A DNA stretch of 64,000 nt from Chitinophagaceae bacterium PMP191F (GTDB taxonomy: Bacteria; Bacteroidota; Bacteroidia; Chitinophagales; Chitinophagaceae): assembly GCA_001302245.1 (NCBI GenBank), contig LGYU01000031.1, positions 1 through 64,000 on the forward strand. Reading direction: 5' to 3'. Within the stretch, counting starts at the first letter, position 1. The number at the start of each line of letters is the position of its first letter. Made by a program: the position numbers and the translations under genes. Shown here piece after piece: positions 43,612 through 52,261 of this stretch. The notes beneath the pieces were generated by a model. The model saw only the letters and a program-made list of their open reading frames with translations, was not told where the DNA came from and ran no database searches.

Positions 43612-44163
43612 TTAGTTCAGTTGGGGATCAATCGGAAAATTAGCCATCAGTGTATAATCTCCTCCAAGATGCCTGAGCGCATCTTTCCATAATTCATCCA
43701 CATCTTTTGGAAAAACAAGTTTGCGTGTAGCTTGTGCAATAAGCCATGATTTTTCCTGTAGTTCAGAATTCAGTTGTCCGTTGCCCCAGCCGGAGTAGCC
43801 CAGGAAAAAACGTATTTTGTTTTTGTCGATATTTCCTTCGCGCAACTGGTTGATGGCAATCTGAAAATCTCCACCCCAGTAAATACCATCTAGTATTTCA
43901 TAGCTGCCGGGGATCAGTTCCGGATATTGATGCAGAAAATGAATAGTATCCACCTGTACAGGTCCGCCGTAATAAACGGGCAGGTTCAGTTCATCCATAT
44001 CGTTCATCAGTTCATTCAGTGTATTTTCAAAAATGCGGTTGAGTACAAACCCAAAACTTCCTTCTTCCTGGTGTTCGCAGATCAATACAACAGAACGCAT
44101 AAAGTTGGGATCTTTGAGGAATGGTTCTGCTATTAGCAATGTACCTGGTCCCGGTGTAATCAT
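43612..44163 (-). CDS. YqgE/AlgH family protein
   Basis: A 183-residue cytoplasmic protein of the YqgE/AlgH family (COG1678), normal length. Landmarks: PGTLLIAEPFLKDPNFMRSVVLICEH in outline, GSFGFVLNR near 35, VYYGGPV near 63, FFLGYSGWGNGQL near 121. The family's function is unresolved; AlgH was first linked to alginate regulation in Pseudomonas. Single gene, convergent with the beta-barrel gene. Confidence 0.95.
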   Translation of the reverse strand: MITPGPGTLLIAEPFLKDPNFMRSVVLICEHQEEGSFGFVLNRIFENTLNELMNDMDELNLPVYYGGPVQVDTIHFLHQYPELIPGSYEILDGIYWGGDFQIAINQLREGNIDKNKIRFFLGYSGWGNGQLNSELQEKSWLIAQATRKLVFPKDVDELWKDALRHLGGDYTLMANFPIDPQLN

Positions 44164-44351
44164 AGTTCTAAATTTAGTACTTACGTCGGCTTGGCAAAAG
44201 ATTGTTTAAAAAACCGGCGCGGTTAGTTAAAACTTCCTAAGTTAGCACCTTACTGGCGGTGCGGATGGCGGCAATCGGGGAGGCTTTGGTAAATCTAAGT
44301 TAAATCAAAAGCCCTTATATTCGTACAGTAAGCTTTAAATTAGCTGTTCAT

Positions 44352-44359
44352 TAATTTTG
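44352..44359 (+). promoter_or_regulatory. candidate promoter -7 element for the HisKA kinase
   Basis: TAATTTTG, an exact TAnnTTTG match, 79 bases before the ATG at 44438. Confidence 0.5.
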
Positions 44360-44437
44360 CCGATTGAATTACCTGCTTGAACGAGAAAAACGAACCACTA
44401 AACGACTAACTGTCTGAGCTACGCAAGCTGGCAGGTA

Positions 44438-45814
44438 ATGAAAGAGGCGCAAAAATTATATCAATTGCAATTAAGGAGAATATTCCCGGTCATCATTGTT
44501 TTGATCAGTCTTTCACTGATAGGTACTATCTATGTGCAATACAGTTGGTTAGAAACAATGCTGATGGATAAGCAGGAAGAGTTCAAGTGGAAAGTGATCC
44601 GGGGAATTGATGAAGCAGGAAAACAAATGGCTGATCAGAAAGGCACTTTACCTTCTTTAAAAGCATATCGTACCAAACCCGGTTTCAACTGGCCTTCTGA
44701 ACAATTTCAGATGGAGTTGATGAAGCCGCCAACCATTGCACAAAAATTTACAGAATTTGAAGTTGCCGAACGTTTGCATAAAGCGTTTAGTAATCAGGGA
44801 CTTGGTAATTTGAAGTTTGAATTTTCAATCACTTCCAATGTCAGCCTGCTTTCTTTTGAACTGCGCTCACGCAATTTTACACCCGATACTTCCAAAAATC
44901 TGGTATTATTCTATGCCTTTCAGCAGCCCAGTGGCAGTGACCTGGAAAACCTGGTGCCGGAAGAAGTGATGACTGTAGTGGTGCCGGATATCAGGAGACT
45001 GGTGCTGAAACAAATGCGATGGATGATCATTGGTTCAGTATTTTTTACGCTGATCATTATTACAGCGTTTTACGTAACGGTATATGCTTTACTGCGACAG
45101 AAAAAATTAAGTGAGATCAAAAATGATTTCATTAATAATATGACGCATGAGTTTAAAACTCCGCTGGCAACCATTTCGCTGGCAGTAGATGCTCTGCGGA
45201 ATGATAAAGTGGTGCAGGACCGGCAAAAGATGGATTATTTCAGTGGCATTATTAAGGAAGAGAACAAACGCATGAACAAGCATGTGGAGACGATTCTGCA
45301 GGCTGCGGTGATGGATCGCCAGGAAATACAACTGAACAAACAACCATTGCATGTACATTCTTTGATTGAAGATATTGTTGATAATTACGCACTGCAACTG
45401 GATGAAAAGAACGGTGGTGCTGAATTGAGCCTGAATGCTTCAGAAGACCTGGTAGAAGGCGATCCCGTGCATTTCAGAAATCTTATTTCCAACCTGATCG
45501 ATAATGCTGTTAAATACTCAAAAGACAACCTGTTGCTGAAAATATCTACCAACAGTACTGGCAAAAATCTTACTATACGTGTGGAAGATAACGGCATTGG
45601 TATGAGTAAAGAAACGGTGCGCCGTATTTTTGAAAAATTCTATCGTGCACATACCGGCAATATTCACAATGTAAAAGGTTTCGGACTCGGATTGAGCTAT
45701 GTGAAGACCATTGTGGATGCTCACCAGGGAAGAATCAAAGTGGAAAGTACACTGGGCAAAGGATCTGTATTTACCCTGGAAATTCCGCTGCTGCATGAAA
45801 AGGTAACTGCGTGA
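44438..45814 (+). CDS. sensor histidine kinase (HisKA/HATPase)
   Basis: A 458-residue transmembrane kinase: helices at about 15-33 and 194-217 enclose a periplasmic sensor region of about 160 residues with no recognised fold. HisKA follows directly with phosphoacceptor His237 in NMTHEFKTPLATI; the ATPase has NLISNLIDNAVKYS, VEDNGIGM and GFGLGLSYVK. No response regulator gene lies alongside, so the partner is elsewhere. Ends in a hairpin terminator. Confidence 0.95.
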   Translation: MKEAQKLYQLQLRRIFPVIIVLISLSLIGTIYVQYSWLETMLMDKQEEFKWKVIRGIDEAGKQMADQKGTLPSLKAYRTKPGFNWPSEQFQMELMKPPTIAQKFTEFEVAERLHKAFSNQGLGNLKFEFSITSNVSLLSFELRSRNFTPDTSKNLVLFYAFQQPSGSDLENLVPEEVMTVVVPDIRRLVLKQMRWMIIGSVFFTLIIITAFYVTVYALLRQKKLSEIKNDFINNMTHEFKTPLATISLAVDALRNDKVVQDRQKMDYFSGIIKEENKRMNKHVETILQAAVMDRQEIQLNKQPLHVHSLIEDIVDNYALQLDEKNGGAELSLNASEDLVEGDPVHFRNLISNLIDNAVKYSKDNLLLKISTNSTGKNLTIRVEDNGIGMSKETVRRIFEKFYRAHTGNIHNVKGFGLGLSYVKTIVDAHQGRIKVESTLGKGSVFTLEIPLLHEKVTA

Positions 45815-45844
45815 TAGGTTAAAAAATACAAGGTTTAAAGTATA

Positions 45845-45895
45845 AAGGTGTGAGTGAATGCGACAGCGTGGCAGTTACTCACACCTTATATTTTT
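45845..45895 (+). terminator. terminator of the histidine kinase gene
   Basis: AAGGTGTGAGT (45845-45855) pairs perfectly with ACTCACACCTT (45877-45887), followed by ATATTTTTAT. The left flank has a 7-base period (TACAAGG, TTTAAAG, TATAAAG, GTGTGAG at 45827-45854). Confidence 0.7.
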
Positions 45896-45933
45896 ATGTA
45901 AAGCCATGTTCTATTCAAAAAGTTATAATGGCT

Positions 45934-45978
45934 GATGTAAGATGAGATAGCAATACATTAAACTTTATGTCTTACATC
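45934..45978. repeat. inverted repeat overlapping the queA 3' end
   Basis: GATGTAAGA (45934-45942) and TCTTACATC (45970-45978) form a perfect 9-bp stem with a 27-base loop; the right arm covers the queA stop codon. No T-run, so terminator function is uncertain. Confidence 0.45.
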
Positions 45979-47210
45979 TTGCTTCTGAACAACAAACATC
46001 CATCTCCATAGCTTAAAAAGCGAAAATCATTTTGCAACGCGTAGTTGTAAATTGTACGCCAATCATCTCCTATAAAGGCTGCTACCAGCAATAACAATGT
46101 AGATTGTGGCTGATGAAAATTGGTAACGAGGGCATGTGGTATCTTTACCTGGTATCCTGGTGCAATCAGCAGTGATGTGCTGGCTATTAAACGTTGCAGT
46201 CCGTTCCTTTGCAGGTATTGTGACAATGCTTCCAGCGCCATAGATGCAGAAATATCGTTGGCGTTTAGTTCATAAGGGTCCCATTGGTGAATGGTAAGAT
46301 CGGGTGCAGCATCACCGGGATTAAGCAGGAGTTTAACGCCCATCCAGTACAGGCTTTCTACTGTACGCATGGAAGTGGTACCTGTTACAGTAATGTGTTT
46401 ATCCAGGTGTTGAAGAATGTGTTGTATACAACTGGCTGTAACATCAATAAACTCTGCATGCATGTGGTGGTGTTCCATCAACTCACTCTTCACTGGTCTG
46501 AATGTACCGGCGCCCACATGCAGCGTTACATACTTATCTGCTATTCCCTTTTTATGTAGTTGTTGAAATACGGCATCGGTAAAATGTAAGCCGGCAGTAG
46601 GTGCTGCTACTGAACCTGCAGTATGCGCATAAATAGTCTGGTAGCGCTCTGCATCAGCAATTTCGGCCGTTCTTTTGATGTAAGGAGGCAGCGGCATTAC
46701 TCCGGCATAATGCAATATATCTGCAAAAGAAAAATGAGCTGGTGTCCAGGATAATTCCACTAAAAAGCTTTCGGCTTCTTTGGCAAGATATTTTGCCTGT
46801 ACTATAATGGTTTCATTGTTATCGACAACAATGCTTTTCTGCAATGTTTGTCCGGGTTTCCATTTGGATGCACCACCTATCAGGCATTTCCAGGTAACTT
46901 TTTCCTGTTGCAACAGCGCTGTGGTGATATCGGCATATTGAGTACCCGGTTCAAGACAAAAGACTTCTACAATAGCGCCGGTTTCTTTTTTGAACAGCAA
47001 CCTGGCCTCAACTACCCGGGTGTTGTTGAAGATCATTAACGAGTGTTCGGGCAGATGTGTTGCAATGTTGCGGTAAATGTCTTCAGTTATTTCTCCATCA
47101 CGGTACACCAGTAAACGCGATGCATCGCGCTGTGGCAAAGGATAGCGGGCAATTTGTTCGTCGGGAAGTTGGTATGTAAAATGCTGAATAGAAAGTTGCT
47201 TCGGATGCAT
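45972..47210 (-). CDS. queA: S-adenosylmethionine:tRNA ribosyltransferase-isomerase (QueA) family
   Basis: A 412-residue member of the QueA family, which transfers the ribosyl part of SAM to 7-aminomethyl-deazaguanine in tRNA to form epoxyqueuosine. Start at the ATG giving MHPKQLSIQHFTYQLPDEQIARYPLPQRDASRLL in outline; nine earlier codons are open. Conserved motifs: MIFNNTRVVEARL, SVAAPTAGLHFT, LHVGAGTFRPV and TNFHQPQSTLLLLVAAF. It is somewhat longer than classic QueA and has a divergent middle region, which occurs in a second QueA-like group in Bacteroidota, so the exact role is a shade less certain. Confidence 0.9.
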   Translation of the reverse strand: MHPKQLSIQHFTYQLPDEQIARYPLPQRDASRLLVYRDGEITEDIYRNIATHLPEHSLMIFNNTRVVEARLLFKKETGAIVEVFCLEPGTQYADITTALLQQEKVTWKCLIGGASKWKPGQTLQKSIVVDNNETIIVQAKYLAKEAESFLVELSWTPAHFSFADILHYAGVMPLPPYIKRTAEIADAERYQTIYAHTAGSVAAPTAGLHFTDAVFQQLHKKGIADKYVTLHVGAGTFRPVKSELMEHHHMHAEFIDVTASCIQHILQHLDKHITVTGTTSMRTVESLYWMGVKLLLNPGDAAPDLTIHQWDPYELNANDISASMALEALSQYLQRNGLQRLIASTSLLIAPGYQVKIPHALVTNFHQPQSTLLLLVAAFIGDDWRTIYNYALQNDFRFLSYGDGCLLFRSKM

Positions 47211-47265
47211 AAGTAAAGCGCAGCCAACTGCTGCCATTTTTTAAATGCGTAAAACGCAAATGTAC

Positions 47266-47676
47266 TCAACGTTTGGCAACCGGCACTACCAGTTTCAAGC
47301 CACTCCATTGTTCGCTGACAGCGCATACTTTGATATCCACCAGGCTGTGCTGTAATGCGTAATTGCGTATCACATCTTCCGTAACATCGGTTGCGATGCC
47401 TGCACTTTTTTTATACCAGCTTACCCAGATGATGATGCTGGGATTGGCTTTTCTGGCCGGTTCCAGTTTAACAAGCTGCTGTACCATTTCGTTAGCGCTG
47501 GTAACAAACAGGTGTACCATATCTGGTTTTTGACGGGCAGTAACCAGTTGGCCTGAAATATCAGTCTGCAACCACTCCATGTATGCATCAGGTGCGTTGA
47601 TGAGCAGCACTTTCATGGTGTCTTTGATCCCTAATTTTTTCAAAAGTGGTGTACCTGAATAACCGGCAGTAGCCAT
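47266..47676 (-). CDS. DUF3052 family protein
   Basis: A 136-residue soluble protein. Start at the ATG giving MATAGYSGTPLLKKLGIKDTMKVLLINAP, the DUF3052 opening; the frame is open 52 codons further but that part is not family-like. Later motifs are IIIWVSWYKKSAGIATDVTED and VDIKVCAVSEQWSGLKLV in outline. Function unknown. It lies 55 bases upstream of queA on the same strand and may be co-transcribed. Confidence 0.88.
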   Translation of the reverse strand: MATAGYSGTPLLKKLGIKDTMKVLLINAPDAYMEWLQTDISGQLVTARQKPDMVHLFVTSANEMVQQLVKLEPARKANPSIIIWVSWYKKSAGIATDVTEDVIRNYALQHSLVDIKVCAVSEQWSGLKLVVPVAKR

Positions 47677-48035
47677 ACCCAAACATTTTAACCGGTAAGG
47701 TACTGGAACAGGCTGAATGGTGTTACGCCCGATAGCCGGAATGAATATCCGGTTGGATGAAATGGTGGGAAGAAAAGGTTGAAGTCCATTGCTGGTGGTA
47801 AAAGCCAGCCTGTCAGTTGCAAACGCTAACATGGGCTGTAAATGACAACCAACAGGTTAGATGTGAATCAAAAAAAGCATGTGTTTTGCCGGAAGTTTTT
47901 GGAAAAAATGTTTAAAACGAAATTTAGAAATCTTTCTAAGTAATTAAAAATCATATGAATTAACAGGTTATACACCCTAATTCACAGTCATTGCACAGGA
48001 ATAAAGGCCCTCAATAGTGAATAATGAACGGAAAA

Positions 48036-48047
48036 TGAACATGTTCA
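48036..48047. promoter_or_regulatory. perfect 12-bp palindrome upstream of mraZ
   Basis: TGAACATGTTCA, with a half-site TGAACATG repeated at 48061-48068. An operator-like element in the 487-base spacer between the DUF3052 gene and mraZ; the factor is unknown. The rest of this spacer, 47677-48030, holds no gene. Confidence 0.4.
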
Positions 48048-48103
48048 ACACTTTAGATAATGAACATGCTGTGGAAAAATTAAATATTTCCAATTTTATG
48101 TAG

Positions 48104-48133
48104 AAAGTGGGAAAAAGTGTTATTTTGTGTAAG
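48104..48133 (+). promoter_or_regulatory. putative MraZ operator: three 10-bp-spaced GTG repeats
   Basis: AAAGTGGGAA (48104-48113), AAAGTGTTAT (48114-48123) and TTTGTGTAAG (48124-48133) place GTG every 10 bases, ending 30 bases before mraZ. MraZ proteins bind arrays of G-rich repeats with 10-base period in front of their own dcw operon. TTATTTTG at 48120-48127, one base off a -7 element, overlaps the array. Confidence 0.55.
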
Positions 48134-48163
48134 TATTAATCAATTGCACACAACTCATTGTAA

Positions 48164-48622
48164 ATGTTTGTTTTTCTCGGGGAATACGAGGTTACTTTGG
48201 ATGCAAAGGGCCGCTTTCTCCTTCCGGCTGGTATAAAAAAACAGTTGCCGGAAGAGGCTGGCGACCAATTCGTCATTGCCCGGGGGTTTGAAAAATGTTT
48301 GACTTTATATCCTAAAAAAAATTGGGATCCCATATTGGAAGAGTTGGCCAAAGTTAGCGAATACAAGGCGGAGAACAGGGAGTTCTTGCGCTATTTTACG
48401 ATGGGGGCGTCGCTGATGGAGTTGGATTCTGCAGGAAGATTGCTGGTGCCGCCAAATCTGAAACAATATGCGGGGTTGGAAAAAGAAGTAGTGATGGTTT
48501 CTGTGATCAATAAAATCGAAATCTGGGATAAAAGTAAGTATCAGCAGTTCTTTGACTCTTTTTCACCGGAAAAGTATAGCGACCTGGCAGAGCGTGTAAT
48601 GGGAGGTCGTTCTCAATTATAA
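48164..48622 (+). CDS. mraZ: transcriptional regulator MraZ
   Basis: A 152-residue MraZ with two AbrB-like halves: GEYEVTLDAKGRFLLPAGIKK (about 5-25) and the second MELDSAGRLLVPPNLKQYAG (about 85-104). The protein forms a ring that binds repeated boxes before its own gene and represses the dcw cluster. First gene of the cluster, 3 bases before rsmH. Confidence 0.97.
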   Translation: MFVFLGEYEVTLDAKGRFLLPAGIKKQLPEEAGDQFVIARGFEKCLTLYPKKNWDPILEELAKVSEYKAENREFLRYFTMGASLMELDSAGRLLVPPNLKQYAGLEKEVVMVSVINKIEIWDKSKYQQFFDSFSPEKYSDLAERVMGGRSQL

Positions 48623-48625
48623 GCT

Positions 48626-49534
48626 ATGAGTGAGTCTGTATATCATGTGCCGGTTTTACTGCAGGAGGTAATAGAGGGTTTGAATGTGCGTCGCAACGGG
48701 GTGTATGTTGATTGCACCTTTGGTGGAGGCGGGCATAGTCGTGAGTTGCTGAAGCATCTTGGCGAAGACGGACGGTTGTTTGTTTTTGATCAGGATGCGG
48801 ATGCGCAGCGCAACGTGCCGGATGATGAGCGGATTGTTTTTATTCCGCACAACTTCAGGCATCTGCAGCGCTTTCTGCGTTTGAACAAAGTAGGGCAGGT
48901 GGATGGTATTATGGCTGATCTGGGTGTCAGTAGTCACCAGTTTGATGAAGCAGAACGTGGTTTTTCCACCCGTTTTGATGGTGACTTTGATATGCGGATG
49001 GACAAGCGACAGGAATTGACGGCCTTTAAAGTGGTAAACACTTATTCTGAACAGCAATTGCATAAGTTGTTTGAGCAGTATGGTGAGGTTACCAATTCAA
49101 AAACGCTGGCAAGAGTAATTGTGCAGGTACGGCAGTCGGTTTCATTGCAAACCATTGCCAACTTCAAAAGTGCTATTCAATCTGTGGTGAAGGGAAATCC
49201 TCATAAATACTTTGCCCAGGTATTCCAGGCGCTGCGAATAGAAGTGAATGATGAATTGGGTGCGTTGAAAGAAATGTTACAGCAGGTTCCCGAATTGCTG
49301 AAGCCGCATGGCCGCATTGCTGTTATTACCTTTCATTCACTGGAAGACAGGATCGTAAAAAATTTCCTTCGCAAGGGGAGTTTTGAAGAAGAAGTGCCTG
49401 ATCCATTCAGCCGAAACACTCCTGAGTCTCCTTTAAAAGTAATTACCAGAAAACCGGTTGTTGCAGGTGAGGAAGAGTTGAAAAGAAATCCGCGTTCGCG
49501 CAGTGCGAAGTTGCGGGTGGCTGAAAGGGTGTAA
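48626..49534 (+). CDS. rsmH: 16S rRNA (cytosine-1402-N4)-methyltransferase RsmH
   Basis: A 302-residue RsmH (MraW) of normal length. The SAM motif is YVDCTFGGGGHSRELL near 28-43; IMADLGVSSHQFDEAERGFS and HKYFAQVFQALRIEVNDEL and AVITFHSLEDRIVK are conserved in outline. It methylates C1402 in the 16S rRNA P site. Tightly coupled to mraZ. Confidence 0.98.
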   Translation: MSESVYHVPVLLQEVIEGLNVRRNGVYVDCTFGGGGHSRELLKHLGEDGRLFVFDQDADAQRNVPDDERIVFIPHNFRHLQRFLRLNKVGQVDGIMADLGVSSHQFDEAERGFSTRFDGDFDMRMDKRQELTAFKVVNTYSEQQLHKLFEQYGEVTNSKTLARVIVQVRQSVSLQTIANFKSAIQSVVKGNPHKYFAQVFQALRIEVNDELGALKEMLQQVPELLKPHGRIAVITFHSLEDRIVKNFLRKGSFEEEVPDPFSRNTPESPLKVITRKPVVAGEEELKRNPRSRSAKLRVAERV

Positions 49535-49706
49535 TGTGTAAATGAAGGCAGGTGTGTTATTTAACATTGTGTATTCAGTGTTTTCAAATATAAAGGGTAT
49601 TTAAAATCGCATTATCCATATGGAAGCTGCTTGAGGAATTTAAGCACTTTTCATTAGCGGTTGGATGGTTAGAAACTGTTCAGCCGCTAATTTCTAACCA
49701 GTAGTA

Positions 49707-50051
49707 ATGACAGAGGAACAAAAGATACGGGAAGATAAAGAAGCAAAAGAGGCGCGACGTCACTGGCGTAAAGTGTTCGGGTATCAATGGATATTAAAGA
49801 ACATTCCCTTTTTTATGTTCCTGTCTGTGCTGGCGGTGGTGTATATCTATAGCGGGCACTATGCTGATAAAACAATACGCAGTATCAATAAGGTGAATAA
49901 GGAGTTGAAGGAGATGCAGTACGAATACAAGACGTTGAAAAGCGAGGTGATGTTCCGTAGTAAGCAAAGTGAGCTGGCAAAGGCGGTTGAGCCACTCGGA
50001 TTGAAAGAGCTGACAATGCCGCCGATAGTGATTACTGATAGCCTGAAGTAG
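49707..50051 (+). CDS. ftsL: FtsL-like cell division protein
   Basis: A 114-residue bitopic protein: charged cytoplasmic N-terminus (about 1-30), one transmembrane helix (about 31-50, IPFFMFLSVLAVVYIY), then a coiled coil (about 58-90, SINKVNKELKEMQYEYKTLKSEV). This is the FtsL layout and its position between rsmH and ftsI is conserved. It would join FtsQ and a FtsB-type partner at the septum. Sequence identity among FtsL proteins is low, so the name rests on layout and synteny. Confidence 0.8.
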   Translation: MTEEQKIREDKEAKEARRHWRKVFGYQWILKNIPFFMFLSVLAVVYIYSGHYADKTIRSINKVNKELKEMQYEYKTLKSEVMFRSKQSELAKAVEPLGLKELTMPPIVITDSLK

Positions 50052-50079
50052 GTTTTGAGTTGTAGGTTCTAGGTTATAA
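50052..50079 (+). repeat. heptad spacer repeat, four units
   Basis: GTTTTGA-GTTGTAG-GTTCTAG-GTTATAA immediately after the ftsL stop codon. The same GTTnnnR heptad type occurs after murD and, inverted, after the four-helix-bundle gene. Confidence 0.65.
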
Positions 50080-50125
50080 ATGTTGTGTATAGTAATAATT
50101 GTTCTTTTAAGCTATAAGTAAATCC

Positions 50126-52261
50126 TTGGAAGTAAAACGCGACATATTATGGAGAGTGTACCTGGCCTTTATAGGCATAGTGGTATTCAGCGTTTTGATC
50201 CTTGGTCGTGCAGTGTATATACAACAGGTGCAGGGTTCTTACTGGATAGGACAGGCTAATCAGCAGCAGCAAAGCCTGGTAGAGATTGATGCGCAGCGTG
50301 GTACTATTTACAGTGAAGACGGAAGTATGTTAAGTACGTCCATTCCTTATTTCGATATCTATATTGATTTTCTGGCGGATGGTTTACGTGAAAAAGATGG
50401 AAAGCGTTTCAAGGAAAACCTGGATTCGCTGTCGATGGGATTGGCAGATCTTTTTAAAGATCAGACGGCCGCTGATTACCGCCGTAAGCTGCAGACTGGT
50501 TACCGGAAAAGGGACAGGTATTTCTTGCTGAAGAGAAACATTTCTTTCCAGGAATATAAACAGTTACGTGCATTGCCGCTGGTAAAACAAGGGAAAGACA
50601 AAAGCGGTTTCGTAGCCGAAGTGAAGGACAAAAGATTGAATCCTTTTGGTTTGCTGGCTAACAGAACAATTGGTTTGTCGAGAGCCTATATAGACAGTGG
50701 TGGAAAAATGCGCAACACCAATGTGGGACTTGAAAAAACGTATGATTCCCTGTTGCGTGGTGAAAGTGGAAAACGCGTGATGCGGAAAATTGCAGTAGGT
50801 GTATATGTTCCTGTAGATGGTTCTGAAATAGAGCCGGAAAATGGAAAAGATGTTGTTACAACGCTTGATGTAAACATACAGGATATAGCAGAGAATGCTT
50901 TGCTGAAGGTAATGAGCAGTAATGAGTGTCGTGAAGGAACCTGCCTGGTAATGGAAGTAAAAACAGGAAAGGTAAAAGCAATTGCCAACCTGCGCAGAAG
51001 AGATGATGGAACCTATGGTGAAGACCTTAATTACGCCATACAGGCAACAGAGCCCGGTTCAACCTTTAAGCTGGCCACTTTATTATCGCTGCTGGAAGAC
51101 AGGTATATAACCCTTAACCAGCATGTAGACCTGGAGGGTGGTAAATGGCAGGTAAATGGCAGAACCGTATTTGATACAGAGAACCATGGTCATGAAGTAA
51201 CCGTAAAGGAAGCTTTTAAAATGAGTTCTAACGTAGGAATGGCAAAACTGGCAATGGCCAATTATGCTAAAAACCCCAACCAGTTCATTGAACATCTGAA
51301 AAGGCTGCATTTCAATCAGTATACCGGTATTGATGTGTTGGGTGAAACGCCTCCGGTGGTAAAAACACCGAAGTCGCGTACATGGAGCGCTACTTCAGTA
51401 CCCTGGATGAGTTTTGGGTATGAAGTAATGGTCAGTCCGCTGCAAACGCTGATGTTATACAATGCAGTAGCCAACAACGGAAAGATGATGAAGCCATACC
51501 TGGTGAATTCGATTCAGGAAAATGGTACAGCTATACACCAGAATGAACCGCATGTGGCTATTGATAGTGTTTGTAGCAGTCGCACATTGCAGTTGCTGCA
51601 GGAATGTCTGAATGCTGTTTGCCAGGAGCCCAATGGTACAGGCTACAACCTGTTCAAAAACGCTCCTTACAAAGTGGCGGGCAAAACCGGAACAGCGTTG
51701 GTTGCAGACGGTAACAGGGGATATGCAGATCATATTTACCAGTCATCTTTTGCTGGTTATTTCCCGGCAGAAGATCCGCAGTACAGTTGTATTGTAGTGA
51801 TCAGGAACAAACCTTTTGCCAGGGTATACTATGGCGCAGCAGTTGCCGGCCCAGTGTTTAAAGAAATTGCGGATAAGTTGTATGCGGCGCATATACAGAA
51901 AGATAATATCGTGGCACGGCCATCCTGGAAAAAAGACAGCAGTTCTTATTTTTTTGCCGGTGCTAAAGATGATGTGAAACAGGTGATGGATGTGTTGAAA
52001 TGGCAGTATGCCGATTCCGGTAAAAGCGATTGGGTGAGATTGTACCAGGTAGATTATAAACCGGTGCTGACAGAGCAGAAAGTGATAAGCAAAACAATGC
52101 CTGATGTACGCGGAATGGGTTTGAAAGATGCATTGTACCTGCTGGAAAATATGGATGTAAAGGTAGAAGTGCGTGGCAGGGGTAAGGTAGCTGTACAAAG
52201 TTTAGCACCCGGAACTGCGCTTCAGAAAAAACAATCAGTAATCATTGAATTAAATCCATAG
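50126..52261 (+). CDS. ftsI: septal peptidoglycan transpeptidase FtsI (PBP3) with PASTA domain
   Basis: A 711-residue class B penicillin-binding protein. N-terminal transmembrane helix about 10-30; dimerisation/pedestal region to about 250; transpeptidase with active Ser312 in the STFK motif, SSN at 367-369 and KTG at 520-522; a C-terminal PASTA domain from about 648 (MPDVRGMGLKDALYLLE). Start is TTG, which gives MEVKRDILWRVYLAF and agrees with the family. It crosslinks septal murein with FtsW. Its TAG stop overlaps the murE GTG start by one base. Confidence 0.95.
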   Translation: MEVKRDILWRVYLAFIGIVVFSVLILGRAVYIQQVQGSYWIGQANQQQQSLVEIDAQRGTIYSEDGSMLSTSIPYFDIYIDFLADGLREKDGKRFKENLDSLSMGLADLFKDQTAADYRRKLQTGYRKRDRYFLLKRNISFQEYKQLRALPLVKQGKDKSGFVAEVKDKRLNPFGLLANRTIGLSRAYIDSGGKMRNTNVGLEKTYDSLLRGESGKRVMRKIAVGVYVPVDGSEIEPENGKDVVTTLDVNIQDIAENALLKVMSSNECREGTCLVMEVKTGKVKAIANLRRRDDGTYGEDLNYAIQATEPGSTFKLATLLSLLEDRYITLNQHVDLEGGKWQVNGRTVFDTENHGHEVTVKEAFKMSSNVGMAKLAMANYAKNPNQFIEHLKRLHFNQYTGIDVLGETPPVVKTPKSRTWSATSVPWMSFGYEVMVSPLQTLMLYNAVANNGKMMKPYLVNSIQENGTAIHQNEPHVAIDSVCSSRTLQLLQECLNAVCQEPNGTGYNLFKNAPYKVAGKTGTALVADGNRGYADHIYQSSFAGYFPAEDPQYSCIVVIRNKPFARVYYGAAVAGPVFKEIADKLYAAHIQKDNIVARPSWKKDSSSYFFAGAKDDVKQVMDVLKWQYADSGKSDWVRLYQVDYKPVLTEQKVISKTMPDVRGMGLKDALYLLENMDVKVEVRGRGKVAVQSLAPGTALQKKQSVIIELNP

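Noticed and set aside
48070-48078. Single DnaA box (TTTTCCACA on the minus strand) upstream of mraZ
   Set aside because: A lone degenerate match is expected by chance in a window this size; nearby TTATACACC and TTGCACA sequences do not fit the consensus.
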